In this document: positions 39,601-51,108 of the stretch, in pieces
Numbering within the stretch: position 1 is the stretch's first letter
How the letters are laid out: each line of letters opens with the position of its first letter
Source of the DNA: Scatophagus argus
Lineage: Eukaryota; Chordata; Actinopteri; Scatophagidae
Assembly: GCF_020382885.2 (NCBI RefSeq)
Contig: NC_058511.1
Span: 2,573,501-2,637,500, forward strand
DNA: 64,000 nucleotides
Direction of reading: 5' to 3'
The notes under the pieces: model-generated
What the model was told of the DNA's origin: nothing
The model's input: the letters and a program-made list of their open reading frames with translations, nothing else
Databases searched by the model: none
Position numbers and translations under genes: made by a program

Positions 39601-42567
39601 CAGTTTCTGATATACATAACGGGGGCTCTCAAATCAAGGTCCAATCAGGCTTCTTTTTCTATTTATTTATTCAGTTTTTGGCCTCAAAGCCGTTGAGCAG
39701 TAAAAACCCCAGGATGGGTGTTTGTGTGTTTGTGTGTTTGTTTCCTGAAGCAGTTCAACAGTAAAACCAGAGATGGCTTCACGGTCAACTCCAAAGTGCC
39801 CAGCATGAGGGATCCTGGGAAAGAGTACGACGGTTTCACCATCACCATCACTGGAGACAGGTACCGTCACATGAATGCAGCGGGTGAAACTGATATTTGT
39901 GTCCCCATTTGAATAAAATATAATGAGAAAATAACACTTTAGCCCAAGCTTGAATAAATATATGTGGGATTAGAAAAATATAAATATTTGAACATTAAAA
40001 ATAAGAGGATTAAAGACTAGTGTGCAGCATTTCTGAAGGCCATACAGTGTGTGAAAGTACAGGAGCATTGATGTCCGGTAGTCCGGCTGGTTATTTAGTT
40101 TAAAGCTCATTCTAACAGCTGACCTGGTGTCAGTCAGGTTTCCAGTGTGTTTGGCCGACGATGACGCAAGACCATTTAACAATTCCCACTTCTGATCTGC
40201 TTTCTGTGCTTTAGAGTGGGCAACATGTTATTCTCAGTAGAGACCCAGACGACAGAAGAGCGGACGCAGCAGTACCAATCAGAGGTGGAGTCCATCTACA
40301 AAGACCTCACAGCCAAAGGAAAAGCACTGATGCTCTCCACTGAACTAGGGGTGAGCCCGTGCAGCAGTTGTTTTTATCGCTAACATGGTTTTTTAATTTG
40401 GGTGAAGTGACCCTTTAAATTGTTTTGCTGGGGAGGGAAAATGACATGAAACATAAACAGGAAAATAGTGAAGCAGGCTCAGATTCAACACACGATATCT
40501 TACATCAAGGCATCAGTTAGTGCAGCTGTTTCCCCCCCATCAGCGCCTGATGGGGGGATTCTCTCCTCGTTTCCTCTTTCTCGTTCTGCAGGAATATCAT
40601 AGATTTCAGTTTTCTAGATAGGCAAACTAGGGAGGAAATCTAATTAATGTTCTGGAGTAATTTTACACAGGATTGCTGCAGGATGTGTCTTCCAGCTGGC
40701 TGCTGCAAACTCTTCATCTTAAATATTATCAAACCATGCTCTGTCTGTTCTCTGTCTGTCTGTTCGGTGCAGTTTGTTCAGCCTTCTGTTGTTGTTACTG
40801 GCTTTCTACTGATGGCTGCGATAGAAGCAGAGTCCCTGTTGTTATAACGGCTAGACAAAAGGCTTTTGACTCTGCCCTGAAACGGATACCTGAAACAATG
40901 TGAACAACCCGTCTGTGTTTTGTCTCGGCCCTCTCTGCTTTCACCCTGCCTTGATACACTCAAAACAAAGATAATGTAAAAGAGTGCAGACAGTTCCACA
41001 TGGACAACATGTACCTGACAGTCGACTCTGTGTTTACCTTTGTCCTTTCAGGATGCAGATGCTGTGTGTAACCTGATCCTCTCCTTGGTTTATTACTTCT
41101 GCAACCTCATGCCCCTCTCCAGGGGGTCCAGGTAAACAGCCTGCAGGCCTCACAACATATATTTTTTCATATATATCATTTCAGGACACACAAGGTGAAT
41201 TTACATTACAGTAGAACTTCAGTGGATGTATTGGTGATTTGATCCTCAGACCTTGTGGATTTGAGGTCTTGCTTCTGTCTTCTCTAAATTTTCCTGCTTG
41301 GAGAACAGCATGTCCCACCTTCAGTTTGCTACAGAGCAGGCTAAGTTTAAACTGTAATCGTGATACCAGGATGTAATAATGTTGTCCTCCACAGTGTGGT
41401 GGCTTACTCAGTCTTAATGGGGGCTCTGATGGCCAGTGGGAAGGAGGTCATCGGAAGGATCCCGAAAGGAAAGGTAAGCATAAATCCACCTCAAAGCTCC
41501 TGAGTCACTGTTACATCAGAGTCTTCACTGAAGCGTCACTCAAACCTGTTATGGCTTTTTTATTTAACAGAGTGGTTTCAATTCAGCACAAGCTCGCCAT
41601 CAGATTAAAGTTGTTGGTTACAAGGTGAAAGATGCACAAGAGTTTAAACTCGTGTCTTTGTTCACCTTTATCATGATCACTGTATGGTAGTGGAGTATAA
41701 GTACAAAGCAGTAGAGAATGGAAATACTCAAGTGAGGCTCAAGTACCTCAGAACTGCACTGAAGTACACTACTTGGCTACACTTAAATGTGCTTTTCACT
41801 GCTGGCTTTCCAGCTGTGATATCTCCTCCTCTCACACACCAGGTGCTGGATATCTGCCTCTTTCTGTAAATGAAATGTCACACCTGTGTGTGAATGACAA
41901 AAAGCCACGTCGCTCGAACACGCAGCTTGAAGGGCTACAGTGTGTCAGCGAGTCGACTGTCCTCGTATCGTCCAGCTGTCTGTTGACTCGACTATAGGAC
42001 ATCTGGTGATTCATGGATCTCAACAAATGAATAAAACCTTTGACTTGGATGAAACAAATTGAGAGAACAAAGATAAACAAGACAAAACCTGCAGCTGGAC
42101 CGCGTGCTGAACTGAGGCCAGACCGCCACACGTGTCTTTAACGCGAACAGTGTGATGTTAAATGTCAGTGTGTGGTTTCCTTCAGTGTCTTTAAGTGTAC
42201 TAAAACATCGTATCACACGATGCAGTCAGGCTGAGTTGGAGTCAGAAAAGGCAGCACATTTCAGTCATGTTTGATTTGTTTCAGCTGGTGGATTTTGAAG
42301 CCATGACGACACCCAGTCCAGAAGGCTTCAGTAAGACAGCAAAGAGCTGGATGAACCTCAAGAGGTGGGAACGAAACATGCTTTTTGTTTTCTTCCTCTT
42401 CCTGGCAGAGACGATTTAAAAACAAAAACAAAACACTTTTGTCGCTCCACAGTTTGCCAGCTTGGTACCAGAGTCTTCCGTCCGTAGCAGAGACATTCCC
42501 GTCGACCAGAACGATGATCGAGGTTCTAAACACAGACTCGTCCTCACACTGTCCAAAGAAGTCCTAA
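30668..42567 (+). CDS. ttc13: TTC13, tetratricopeptide repeat protein 13, 23 coding exons
   Basis: TTC13 is a TPR protein of poorly known function with an N-terminal signal sequence. Exons are 30668-30836, 32102-32196, 33072-33147, 33252-33322, 33484-33549, 34278-34370, 34812-34928, 35018-35128, 36396-36478, 36644-36785, 37004-37178, 37472-37628, 37959-38089, 38178-38310, 38720-38812, 39043-39126, 39454-39538, 39754-39860, 40215-40350, 41052-41131, 41395-41473, 42285-42364 and 42453-42567. All are GT-AG and in phase, giving 825 residues (human about 860). Residues 1-24 form a signal peptide (VVVVVLSLLYLC core). TPR helices fill about 113-395, with YDEAIKHFS, LYKGLTFFHRG and AYKSLGQAYR. A long conserved C-terminal region of unknown fold follows (WAKNLPFLIEDYEEQPGLQP, FSVETQTTEER). 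Three exon ends fall where an in-frame stop would follow if unspliced, which supports the junctions. Confidence 0.96.
31165..31230. repeat. Dispersed-repeat fragment in TTC13 intron 1
   Basis: GCCACCAGACTCCAGTCAAA and following bases resemble the segment at about 9988-10022. Class and limits are unknown. Confidence 0.35.
32208..32251. repeat. (CA)n/(CACT) microsatellite in TTC13 intron 2
   Basis: CA repeats interrupted by CACT units begin 12 bases after the exon 2 donor, so length variation here lies very close to a splice site. Confidence 0.85.
33801..33840 (+). repeat. GCTGT pentanucleotide repeat in a TTC13 intron
   Basis: TGCTG/GTGCTGT units repeat about eight times with one GTGGT variant. 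Confidence 0.7.
35319..35346 (+). repeat. (GTCT)n tetranucleotide repeat in a TTC13 intron
   Basis: Six tandem GTCT units are followed by a pyrimidine-rich run. Confidence 0.8.
40533..40557. repeat. Perfect 11-bp hairpin with 3-base loop in TTC13 intron 19
   Basis: CCCCCCATCAG at 40533-40543 pairs exactly with CTGATGGGGGG at 40547-40557 around a CGC loop. It is a strong GC-rich stem, but I see nothing that ties it to a function. Confidence 0.75.
41685..41775. repeat. Fragment of a teleost dispersed repeat in TTC13 intron 21
   Basis: The words AATGGAAATACTC, CTCAAGTACCTCAGAACTGC and GAAGTACACTACTTGG belong to a very common fish dispersed element as I remember it. The first word recurs in the larger copy near 63735-63755 of this window. 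Class not assigned. Confidence 0.5.
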
Positions 42568-44842
42568 CACGGCTTCGAGCAGACGCAGAGAGAAGTCGGT
42601 TTCATGAAGTCTTAATCGCGGAGCTTCTACACTGGGCAGAACAACAGGAACCAAATCTTCTGCAGCCCAAACTTAAACTGGACTCAGTTCACCGAAAGCC
42701 TCTTAGCTCGAATGATTATTGTGCAGATTTTAAGACAGAAAATCAAAGTGCTACGTGGCACATTTCGAACGTGTCTCTTCCTCTTTTTCCTGACATTGTT
42801 AGGTTTACAGAAAACAGCAGTTAATCTTATTTGTAAATCGGATCAGCCCCACAAATCCTGCTCTCCTCTCCGTCATCTTCACCCACACACGACTCTTAAC
42901 ACCACACGTGAAAAGTTTGACTTCTTGCATCACCTGTGCTGGATGCTTTCAAATTCACTGAAGGCCAGTTTTGTCGCAGAACCTGAATTTTGACTGACAT
43001 AAAAACTGATTTCCTTTACAAAAAGAGCAAAAATCACTGAGATGTTTTGTTAAGGTGTTAACTGGACGAGTGCTCATCAAGTCTCTGCAGTTCTTATCTT
43101 TATAAAATACTTTCAGCTCACAGAATGTGTTTAGTCAACGTTTGTGGTTTTAAAGTTCAGCTTTGAAGCTGCTGTTGAACATTTTTGGCACAACACGACG
43201 TCGAATTTGTCCCAGCTGTTTGGGGAAGATGACGGAGAACTTTTCTGGGATGCAGAAGTGATTGTGTTCACCCTCACTTTTTCTCTGCTTTATAGGCTTC
43301 ACACTGAAACACCCAAAGCACAAAGTCCATCTCATGAACCGTCAGCATGAACCCTTATGTCACATAGCCGTGGTTAAAATCTTGTTCAGCATTCGAGATT
43401 GCGATTGGCACTTTATACTTGTTTTTTAACCACACACAGAGTCCAGCCTATCAGCAGAAAAGAAGTTCAGGGATTTTAAAAAACATAAAACAAAAACGTT
43501 CAGGGCTATTGAATTCCACTTGGATACTTGAAGCAGTCTCTTTTATTTTGTTTTCTCGACACTTGCAGGAAGTGTCACCCCTGCTTTGTTTTTAATGTGA
43601 CCAAGAAAGCTTTGGCTGCTGATCTGACAAGAGCAACAGTCAGATTTCATTGAGAACCACTTGTTCTAGGGCTGAAAAGATTTGCCAGATAATCGATTAT
43701 GTGAGCAAAAGAAAATTACTAAAAGTCAGAAAGTGGAGAATCAAGTATTTAATTCACTGGATTTCAGTTTGCCTGAAAGGGAAGGTTTGCTGTTTTTCTG
43801 AGCTTGTCTTTCTAAAACAACAACAACAGTTTTCCTGCCTTACCTGAAAAGCTGTGAAGTGGTATATTTCCATTTTTTAAGTCCATTTAATTAGTTTAAT
43901 GAGACTCTTATGTCATACACTTAGTAAAACTCAAAACTGCATACGCGAGCAACAGAAATGGAGACTCGTGAATGTTCTCTGACTGTTGGGTCTTGTCGAG
44001 GTCTCATTACAGATGAGGGAAAAGCACACCACATGCTGTTATGTTCTTTGCCGTCATTCCTTTTGCTCGCTTTGGATGGCATCTGTGTTTGTCACGTTTC
44101 TTCGTTCCTTTGGGATTTCTCATGATTTCACAGCCTTTCTTTGAGACGCCTCAGAGTAATAGTTGGGGGAGAAAAGAGCTCAGGTCCCTCCAGACGTCTT
44201 AACCATCAAATGCTGTCTGTATGATGTTTGTCCTGGTCCTCCGAGGGGAAGTTAAGGAGATGTGATGTTTACTTGCAGCAGCCTTATGAAACAAAATACT
44301 TGAGCGAGTGATGTTGAGGCTACATTGGTGTGTATACAGCTGCTGCCTGTGTTGTTTAATGACCCATCGATGTTGGTTTGAGCACGAGGAGGAAAGCAGG
44401 GAGCTCACAGAATGACCTGAAAGTATTCAGTCTTTTGAACAAATTTCAACAACTTTCTTTGTCTTTAATTGCAACACTTAATGAATTTTAGGCCTTTAAA
44501 TGCTCAAATGTCGTGACCGAAAGTCATGTGAGTGCTGCAGGAGTTCTTAACTCAACGTCCAGTATCCTAATTTGGTCATTTAATTCAATACTTTCCTCAA
44601 TGTAAGAACAAATGGATGGGTTCACATCTGCTTTATTTTCTGCATCACTGGCAGTCAAAGTCCTGCACTTGTGTTGCTTTGCGTCATGTTTATTTGTTCA
44701 CATATCAGTGATTGTGCTGACTGGTTGCCATTTTCTTCACTGCACTGGGTGACTCGATCACCAAGTGCTTCAGTGAGCTTCAGAGCTTAAAACTTGAAGG
44801 AGGGAATGTTTTATTGAACGAGTGAATGGATGTTCAGCAGTC

Positions 44843-44958
44843 AATAAAACTGGATGACAGTTTTGACAGACTCTGCTCTTCTTCTTCCACAGATTTTTAA
44901 TCCTCAGAGGAAGTCCTATGGGAGCTCGGTTCTGCTAAGATGTGACAAAAACAATAAA
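44843..44958 (+). terminator. Candidate TTC13 polyadenylation signals
   Basis: AATAAA occurs at 44843-44848 and 44953-44958. They are the first good canonical hexamers I noticed downstream of the TTC13 stop. Assignment to TTC13 is inference. Confidence 0.35.
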
Positions 44959-46273
44959 AAGTTGAGGAAGGATGTGATAAAAGTACTCAGCGCTGAGGTA
45001 CTTTGTTAAATCTGGTCAATTGTATGTCAAAATGAGGAGATACTGAGTGCAACTTTTGACTTTTTCAGGTAAAATTATGATAGTCAACCTTCTGACAGGT
45101 TGAAATGAAAAGATGTTGGGTTAGGCAAACTGTTAGGTAAACTGATTTTTTTTTTTTTTAAATGAACCAAAAAATTTTGGATTAAATAAGATTAAGTTCT
45201 TTTACAAATGGAAAATTCAGTATTATTGTAATACTGTGTAAAACGTACATGGGATTTTAATTTTAGAATAATTCCCTAATTACTCCAAGTTTACTGAAAA
45301 GAAACAAGGCACTTTTATTTCAGGTGGCAAACCTTCTGTTGATTAAAAACAATTATATCACATATATTATATTATATAACATAAATAATATTTATTTTGA
45401 CATTTAAAGAGACAAACTATAGATGGGAGTGTGAACCACATACTGTTATTTTCTTTACTAAGATTAGCTTGAATTTCCTGCCATTTTTGTTTGTCAGGTT
45501 TCACTGAATTTTCTTACGATCTCATGGATTACATTAGTTTGTATATCCGTCAGATGTTTGACATCCCAAGTCAACATTTTGACCAAATTGCAGTTATGAG
45601 ACAGCTGTGACGACTCCGGCTGTGACTCGTATTTCCTTGTTTTTGCCCAGTCTTCCTTGTGTCCACTCCTGATTCGTGACACCTGGTGGTCCTCCACACC
45701 CGTGCACCATTCCCTCATCAAGCCTTCACTACCTGAAGAGCCAGTACAATGTGCAGTATAGTATTTTTATGATGTAGCAGATTCTGTTCTGTGTTGTGTA
45801 ATAGCATGGTTTGAGTCCGGGACACTTTGATCAAAGTGAGAAGCCGCTCGACTGGTTTAACTTCACTCTCATCATAATTATTCACTCAGAAAAAAAACAA
45901 GATTTGACTGTTTTAAACTTTGAAGTGCATGTTCACTCCCTGTTGGTCCAGAAGAACATCCTGAACGACACCCTTGTGTCGATTAACAAAACATGTTAAG
46001 GTTCTGTAATGGTTAGCTGAAATCACCAACACCAACATTCAAACTTAAAAATCATCACCACTCACAGAGTAAAAACTAATAACTCCAGAGGACAGAAGGG
46101 GTTAAAGGCACAACTGCATGCAGCAGCAGGAATAAATATAAATAAGCAAAAAAACATTAAGAGTATGTAAAAATCAAATCAAGTCAGATTTGCTGAATAT
46201 TATTTAGAAGCGTTGCTTAAATGATATAAAAGTACACTTAAGTATATTTCGTTGTACCAAAACGTACCAACGT

Positions 46274-46330
46274 AGGATGGATACATTAGATGGATAGATA
46301 ATTTGATCCTGAGGGAAATTCAAGATTAAC
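46274..46330 (-). mobile_element. 3' tail of a non-LTR retrotransposon, minus strand
   Basis: Read on the minus strand, the segment gives AATTTCCCTCAGGATCAAAT followed by ATCTATCCATC repeats. This is the usual form of fish Rex1/L2-type LINE 3' ends, in which a short conserved word is followed by a tandem simple repeat. Only the tail is present. Confidence 0.55.
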
Positions 46331-47533
46331 ATGTATGTTGGTTAATAAAGTTTTATCTTAATATTTACTATTGCGTTTGAAGTAAGCAAATAGATGAAAA
46401 CATTTTATGGAGAGGTCTACTCGCTTTTATTGGCTGTGCTTTCAGCCTGAAGATATCGTCGAATCTCAGGTGCATTTCTCTGCATCTATTGTCCATTTTT
46501 AATTTTTCTACCAATTATTTGTGTTGAAAGTAACTTCAATTTTAAGTTCTTGCTAATATTTTCCTCTTAAGAGTATAATTAAAAGAAAGCAGCCAGCCAT
46601 CATTTATCCATCAGTGGGCCTGCTATTGCTGATTTGTGTGAAAAGTTGAAGATATTTCTCTACAAATCAGCTGCAATGGCTTCATGTAAACTCAAACCAA
46701 CAGGTTCAGCCTTTCTTCTGATCAGAAAATCATTTGATGTTCTCTTCACACATATTACAATGATTTAATTTAATTTATTTATTTAAAAGTCTCTGACAGG
46801 AACCACGTTCTCACCATTGGCTGTACATGAAGAATGACAACATGAGATCACCTGACCAGTGTGTCATTAACACACTGTAATCCAGCATGTGGGGAATTAG
46901 GAGGAATTTCTCTTCTTCGATCTTCTACAATGTCTCTTCTACAGCTGAGACTCTAAAGCCTCTGAAAAGTCCTCCTCACAACTCCTAACAGAGTCTCACC
47001 TGAAGAACAAAGTTCTGTGAGTAACTTAGAAGTATTTAGCCTAAACTTTGAGGGGAAACCCTGTATTTTCTCAGGATGTCATGACTAAGACCATAGATGT
47101 AGAACAGCTATGACGAGGAGCAACTCTTTGTACCAGGAAGCTTTGTGAATTTGGTCACAGGACCTTGGACAGCAGCAGCATAAATGGCTGCAAAAGATTC
47201 AGGACAGATGGAGCCAACAGTATGAGTTTACTGCTGCTGATACTGCCAGAAATACTGTGAGCACTTCATTCCTAAAACTTCATTTTATGTTGTCTTTCAA
47301 CAACAGATTGTACAGCACTGATAATCATCTGTTTTGTTTATTCATGACAACCGTTTATAATGATCCCAGTCATGATAAAATAGAGTTATGGAGTTACCAC
47401 CACAACTGTATCCTGACTGACATCTACATCTGTACAGCACAGCAGAAGAAAACAGATTTTGAAAGGGAATTGCCATTGACAACTTTTAATTGTGTTTTTA
47501 TTTTCTCTCATTTTTTAATTTAATTATTGTTTT

Positions 47534-47538
<5 letters not shown>

Positions 47539-47583
<45 letters not shown>

Positions 47584-47584
47584 T
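47539..47584. repeat. (TA)n(GA)n microsatellite
   Basis: About 15 TA dinucleotides run into GA repeats; this is the extra upstream copy inside unit 1. Confidence 0.85.
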
Positions 47585-47720
47585 AGATTTTGTATATGTA
47601 TATGGTGTATATGGAGATATATATTCAAGTTTTTTTTTCCTCCATATGGGAAATGGGAAGAAACCGAAGCACTCGGAGAAAACCCCACAGAGCAGCACAG
47701 TGAGCACATGTGTACTTCTC

Positions 47721-47875
47721 ACAGCTTTGACTTCCCGTGTTACCCATGGCTTGTTATTAGGGTAACAGCGGACAGTCTTGACAGGGGAGACCACGCCTGC
47801 GCAGGACTTCAGGTAGTCCGTCAGACAGTGTGTCAGCCCCTCTGTGTCCTCATCATGCAACTGTGAGCACTTCAT
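47721..47875 (-). mobile_element. Short non-LTR retrotransposon fragment in unit 1
   Basis: The minus strand encodes a piece of the LINE open reading frame between endonuclease and reverse transcriptase (VSPVKTVRCYPNNKPWVTRE). It is nearly identical to the start of the longer fragments in units 2 and 3. Here it stops after EVKAV and joins unrelated sequence, so most of the fragment is missing from unit 1. Confidence 0.7.
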
Positions 47876-48244
47876 TTGTGTTTGTGTTGTCTTTGAAAGA
47901 CAGACTGTACAGCACTGACAATCGAAGCTTCATTTTATGTTGTCTTTCAACAACAGATTGTACAGCACTGATAATCATCTGTTTTGTTTATTCATGACAA
48001 CCGTTTATAATGATCCCAGTCACGATAAAATAGAGTTATGGAGTTACCACCACAACTGTATCCTGACTGACATCTACATCTGTACAGCACAGCAGAAGAA
48101 AACAGATTTTGAAAGGGAATTGCCATTGACAACTTTTAATTGTGTTTTTATTTTCTCTCATTTTTTGTTTAATTATTGTTTTATTTATTATTTATTAATT
48201 ATTGTTTTATTTATTATTTATTAATTATTGTTTTATAGTTTAAA

Positions 48245-48320
48245 ACCACACATATATATATATATATATATATATACAGTATATATAGATAGATATATAG
48301 ATAGATAGATATTGTATATG
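48245..48320. repeat. AT/GATA microsatellite, unit 1
   Basis: (AT)n is followed by GATAGATA-type repeats. The homologous tracts lie near 53240-53308 (unit 2) and 58028-58084 (unit 3) and differ in length. Confidence 0.8.
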
Positions 48321-48647
48321 GTGTATATGGAGATATATATTCAAGTTTTTTTTTTTCCTCCATATGGGAAATGGGAAAAACCGAAGCACTCGGAGAAAAC
48401 CCCACAGAGCAGCACAGTGAGCACATGTGTACTTCTCACAGCCAGAAGGTGAAGGTCTGGAACTGAATCGTCACCTTGTCGCTGCGAGGCCACAGTGTTT
48501 AACACTGAGGCACCTGTACCGCTCTGAAACCTGAAGTCCCGCGTCACATCCAGGCTGAACAGTCTGTGCTACCAGCCCGACTGAGGCTGGCAGCACAGGG
48601 TGTTCAGCTGGACGTGAGGCGGGTCCTCGGTTCTCAGTAGACGTTTG

Positions 48648-48745
48648 TCACAGCAGACATTTTGACTTGTCATAGCAGGAGCCAGCATGGACAATACCAG
48701 CACCCTGCAAATGACTCATCTAAGCTGTCAAAATGTCTGCTGTGA
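48648..48745. repeat. 19-bp perfect inverted repeat downstream of array gene 1
   Basis: TCACAGCAGACATTTTGAC at 48648-48666 is the exact reverse complement of the bases at 48727-48745, with 60 bases between. The structure is conserved in all three units and starts about 70 bases past the stop codon of the gene. It could be a small transposon remnant or a structured 3' end; the sequence does not decide. Confidence 0.75.
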
Positions 48746-48813
48746 AAAGGTCTTTCCACTCACTCACCCCGAGACCACAAGTGATCACTCTTAGCGGGGG
48801 ACGGTGTTTGTGA

Positions 48814-50994
48814 TCAGTGGTTTGTTAAGGCCTTAAACACACACCGGAAGAATCTTCTGATGCCGGTCTTCTTTGGTGGTGTCAGATGTCTCTTCAGAGC
48901 CTTACTTATGTGTGTGTAAATGAACTCTTCCTGTAACAGCAGGTTTAGTTGGACCAGCCTTACGCTTCCCATGTCCTCACGCAAGTCCTTGTACACCGCC
49001 TTGATAATCTTCTTAATGTGCTGTGGACTTGTCTTGACCGTAAAGTCAGAGCCTGCCATCTCTGTGAGAAGCGTCTTCTTCAGTGCCGTGATAATGGTTT
49101 TGATGACATCTAGAGACACATGAACCCACTGATCTTTGAGAATCTGGCTAACCAGACCCGTCACAATAAGATGGCACAGTTTTTCCTGCTCTTGTACTTG
49201 GTCAACTATGGTTCCACCCGTAGCTTCATCACACTCAGCTGCCTCACCGGCTGTAGGAGCTGGCGCTTCATCACACTCAGCTGCCCCATCGGTTGTAGGA
49301 GCTGGCGCTTCATCACACTCAGCTGCCTCACCGGCTGTAGGAGCTGGTGCTTCATCACACTCAGCTGCCTCACCGGCTGTAGGAGCTGGCGCTTCATCGC
49401 ACTCAGCTGCCTCACCGGCTGTAGGAGCTGGTGCTTCATCACACTCAGCTGCCTCACCGGCTGTAGGAGCTGGTGCTTCATCACACTCAGCTGCCTCACC
49501 GGCTGTAGGAGCTGGCGCTTCATCACACTCAGCTGTTTCATCTGTTGTAAAAACTTCTTTGACCTCAGGGCTCAAATTGTCTCTTTCCTTCTGTGAACGA
49601 CCCTCTGTGAGGGCTGGCAGATTGACCGCCTCTCTCTTGATCTTCCTCAGAGTCTTACTCATGGGGCCCCTCTTTCTCTCCAGTTCTTGTGCCTGCTGGT
49701 TGACCCAGTTCCACATCAGCTTCATGAAATAGTCCACTTCGCCGTTGATCAAGTCCATAATTTCCCGCCGTTGTCCTTTGGGCTGCAGGTTGTGGTACAT
49801 TAAATTACTTATCCGTTTCTGGATAACTAAGCCTCTGCTGGAAATATCACTGGAAACTTTTTTGTAGAGGCACTCCTGAGGTGTGTCCTTTCTGTTCTCC
49901 TCATTCTCCGGTGGGATCATGCCCTCCACCACCCACTCCACCCCGTCAAGTAGCCTCACCAGTGATGTCTTTTCAGATGAATAGCAGCGACATTTTATCC
50001 TCAGATTGGCCAGAAGTTTAATGGCTGACTCCTTGGCAAACCTGAGCATGAAAAGGGTCTTAATCTTATTTCCCACCTTTGTCCAGCAGGATGTTTTGAC
50101 ATTTGATTCAGACTCGCTCTCCATCAGGATGTCCAAAATCCCAGACGCTGCCTCGTCTGTATCGTGGGCGGCGTTGGACTCAAACTGTTTAAGCTCCTCC
50201 ATCGGAATGTCCTCAGTGTTGAGAGGGAGGACACTCTGCTCTTCGTCCAGGATGGTCTTGATTATGTCGATGGACGCAGAGACGAGGCTTCCCCGAGAGG
50301 AAGTTCTTTCAGCTTCTTCCTCTTCCAGAGAACTTACGGGGGTCTCAAACGACAGCCCACCAACCTGCTCCATCGGCGTTTCCTCGGGCGTCTTCACTTG
50401 TTGACCGTTGTTGCCCGTGCAGGTCATCTTAGCTGCAAAGTTCTTCATGACTTTCAGCAGGTGTTTGACCATCGTCTGAATTCTGCGGGTGGAAGCCTTG
50501 GAGGACGTCTTACTTCCGTCGCTGCTGCTGGAAAGCTGGGAGTTCACTCGCTCCGCTACTTCTTCGGCTACCAGCTGTGTCACTTCCTCTGAGCTCTGGC
50601 AACAGATGTCCTCTGGGACACCCATCGCCTCACTCAGAGTCCGTGAAATAGCGTCACCCAGAGACTCGAGGACCTGCTCTTCAGTTACGGTGACGTCCCT
50701 CTGGGATCCGCCAGAGCTTTTGCGTGATTTGGGAGGACTTTGCATCAAGTCCTTCCCCTCTGACATGATCTGTTTCACAGCTTTAAGAATGCTTCTGGAT
50801 ACGTTATCAATTATATCCACGCACATGTCAGTTATGATGTTTTTAATCTTACTGTCAGCAGAGCCCGATTCCAGTTTGGCCCACTGCGCTGCCGTCAGCT
50901 TGCCCAGGAACACCTGGACAAGTGGGCAAAGAGTCTCCTTTGTGGTCGATGGAAGGGCCTGATCCATCTTCTTTTCTTCGTTAGTTGAAGTCAT
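48814..50994 (-). CDS. Array gene copy 1: unrecognised helical protein with 14-residue repeats
   Basis: I do not recognise this family. The open frame extends upstream to an ATG at 51147 (777 residues). A TATA box falls inside that extension, so I take the ATG at 50994 (MTSTNEEKK) as the start, giving 726 residues without introns. The protein is soluble-looking, with no signal peptide or membrane segment. It is rich in Ser, Glu and Lys, with predicted amphipathic helices such as ADSKIKNIITDMCVDIIDNV and EEVTQLVAEEVAERVNSQL. A central Glu-rich part is followed by a conserved block (DLINGEVDYFMKLMWNWVNQ) and a tandem repeat of eight AECDEAPAPTAGEA-like units. The C-terminal helical block is basic at its end (KKTGIRRFFRCVFKALTNH). 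Helix-rich Ser/Glu proteins of this look occur among sperm-tail scaffold proteins, but that is only an impression. Confidence 0.75.
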   Translation of the reverse strand: MTSTNEEKKMDQALPSTTKETLCPLVQVFLGKLTAAQWAKLESGSADSKIKNIITDMCVDIIDNVSRSILKAVKQIMSEGKDLMQSPPKSRKSSGGSQRDVTVTEEQVLESLGDAISRTLSEAMGVPEDICCQSSEEVTQLVAEEVAERVNSQLSSSSDGSKTSSKASTRRIQTMVKHLLKVMKNFAAKMTCTGNNGQQVKTPEETPMEQVGGLSFETPVSSLEEEEAERTSSRGSLVSASIDIIKTILDEEQSVLPLNTEDIPMEELKQFESNAAHDTDEAASGILDILMESESESNVKTSCWTKVGNKIKTLFMLRFAKESAIKLLANLRIKCRCYSSEKTSLVRLLDGVEWVVEGMIPPENEENRKDTPQECLYKKVSSDISSRGLVIQKRISNLMYHNLQPKGQRREIMDLINGEVDYFMKLMWNWVNQQAQELERKRGPMSKTLRKIKREAVNLPALTEGRSQKERDNLSPEVKEVFTTDETAECDEAPAPTAGEAAECDEAPAPTAGEAAECDEAPAPTAGEAAECDEAPAPTAGEAAECDEAPAPTAGEAAECDEAPAPTTDGAAECDEAPAPTAGEAAECDEATGGTIVDQVQEQEKLCHLIVTGLVSQILKDQWVHVSLDVIKTIITALKKTLLTEMAGSDFTVKTSPQHIKKIIKAVYKDLREDMGSVRLVQLNLLLQEEFIYTHISKALKRHLTPPKKTGIRRFFRCVFKALTNH
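49223..49541 (-). repeat. Coding 42-bp minisatellite, 8 units, array gene 1
   Basis: Unit starts step exactly 42 bases from 49223 to 49517, each beginning GCTTCATC(A/G)CACTCAGCTG on the plus strand. On the coding strand each unit reads AECDEAPAPTAGEA or the variant AECDEAPAPTTDGA, so the reading frame is kept for any number of units. Confidence 0.95.
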
Positions 50995-51102
50995 CCTGTT
51001 GATTTTTTGTAGTTGCGTATTCACTGTTTCTCGTGTCTCGTGCGAGCGCCGTGAACGTGTTCTGAAAAATTCGGAACTGAACCCAGCAGAATTTGCGTTC
51101 CA

Positions 51103-51108
51103 TTTATA
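51103..51108 (-). promoter_or_regulatory. TATA box of array gene 1
   Basis: CTTATAAATGG on the minus strand lies 109 bases upstream of the preferred ATG. An equivalent TATAAA is kept in copy 3 even though the coding extension around it is lost there. This favours a promoter role over a coding one. Confidence 0.6.

Larger units (their letters stand above)
42568..47158. other. TTC13 3' untranslated region and spacer before the tandem array
   Basis: No coding exon is supported. Candidate TTC13 polyadenylation signals are AATAAA at 44843-44848 and 44953-44958, which would give a 3' untranslated region of about 2.3 kb. A reversed non-LTR retrotransposon tail lies near 46274-46330. The rest is AT-rich and unremarkable. 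Confidence 0.5.

Noticed and set aside
47937-48224. Repeated plus-strand frame MLSFNNRLYSTDN... found several times in the array
   Set aside because: It recurs only because the unit is duplicated; it ends in AT-rich simple sequence and has no coding signature.
49120-49732. Plus-strand frames with repeats reading SHSAASPAVGAGA or TLSCLTGCRSW
   Set aside because: They are antisense readings of the 42-bp coding minisatellite; any frame across a multiple-of-three repeat looks periodic.
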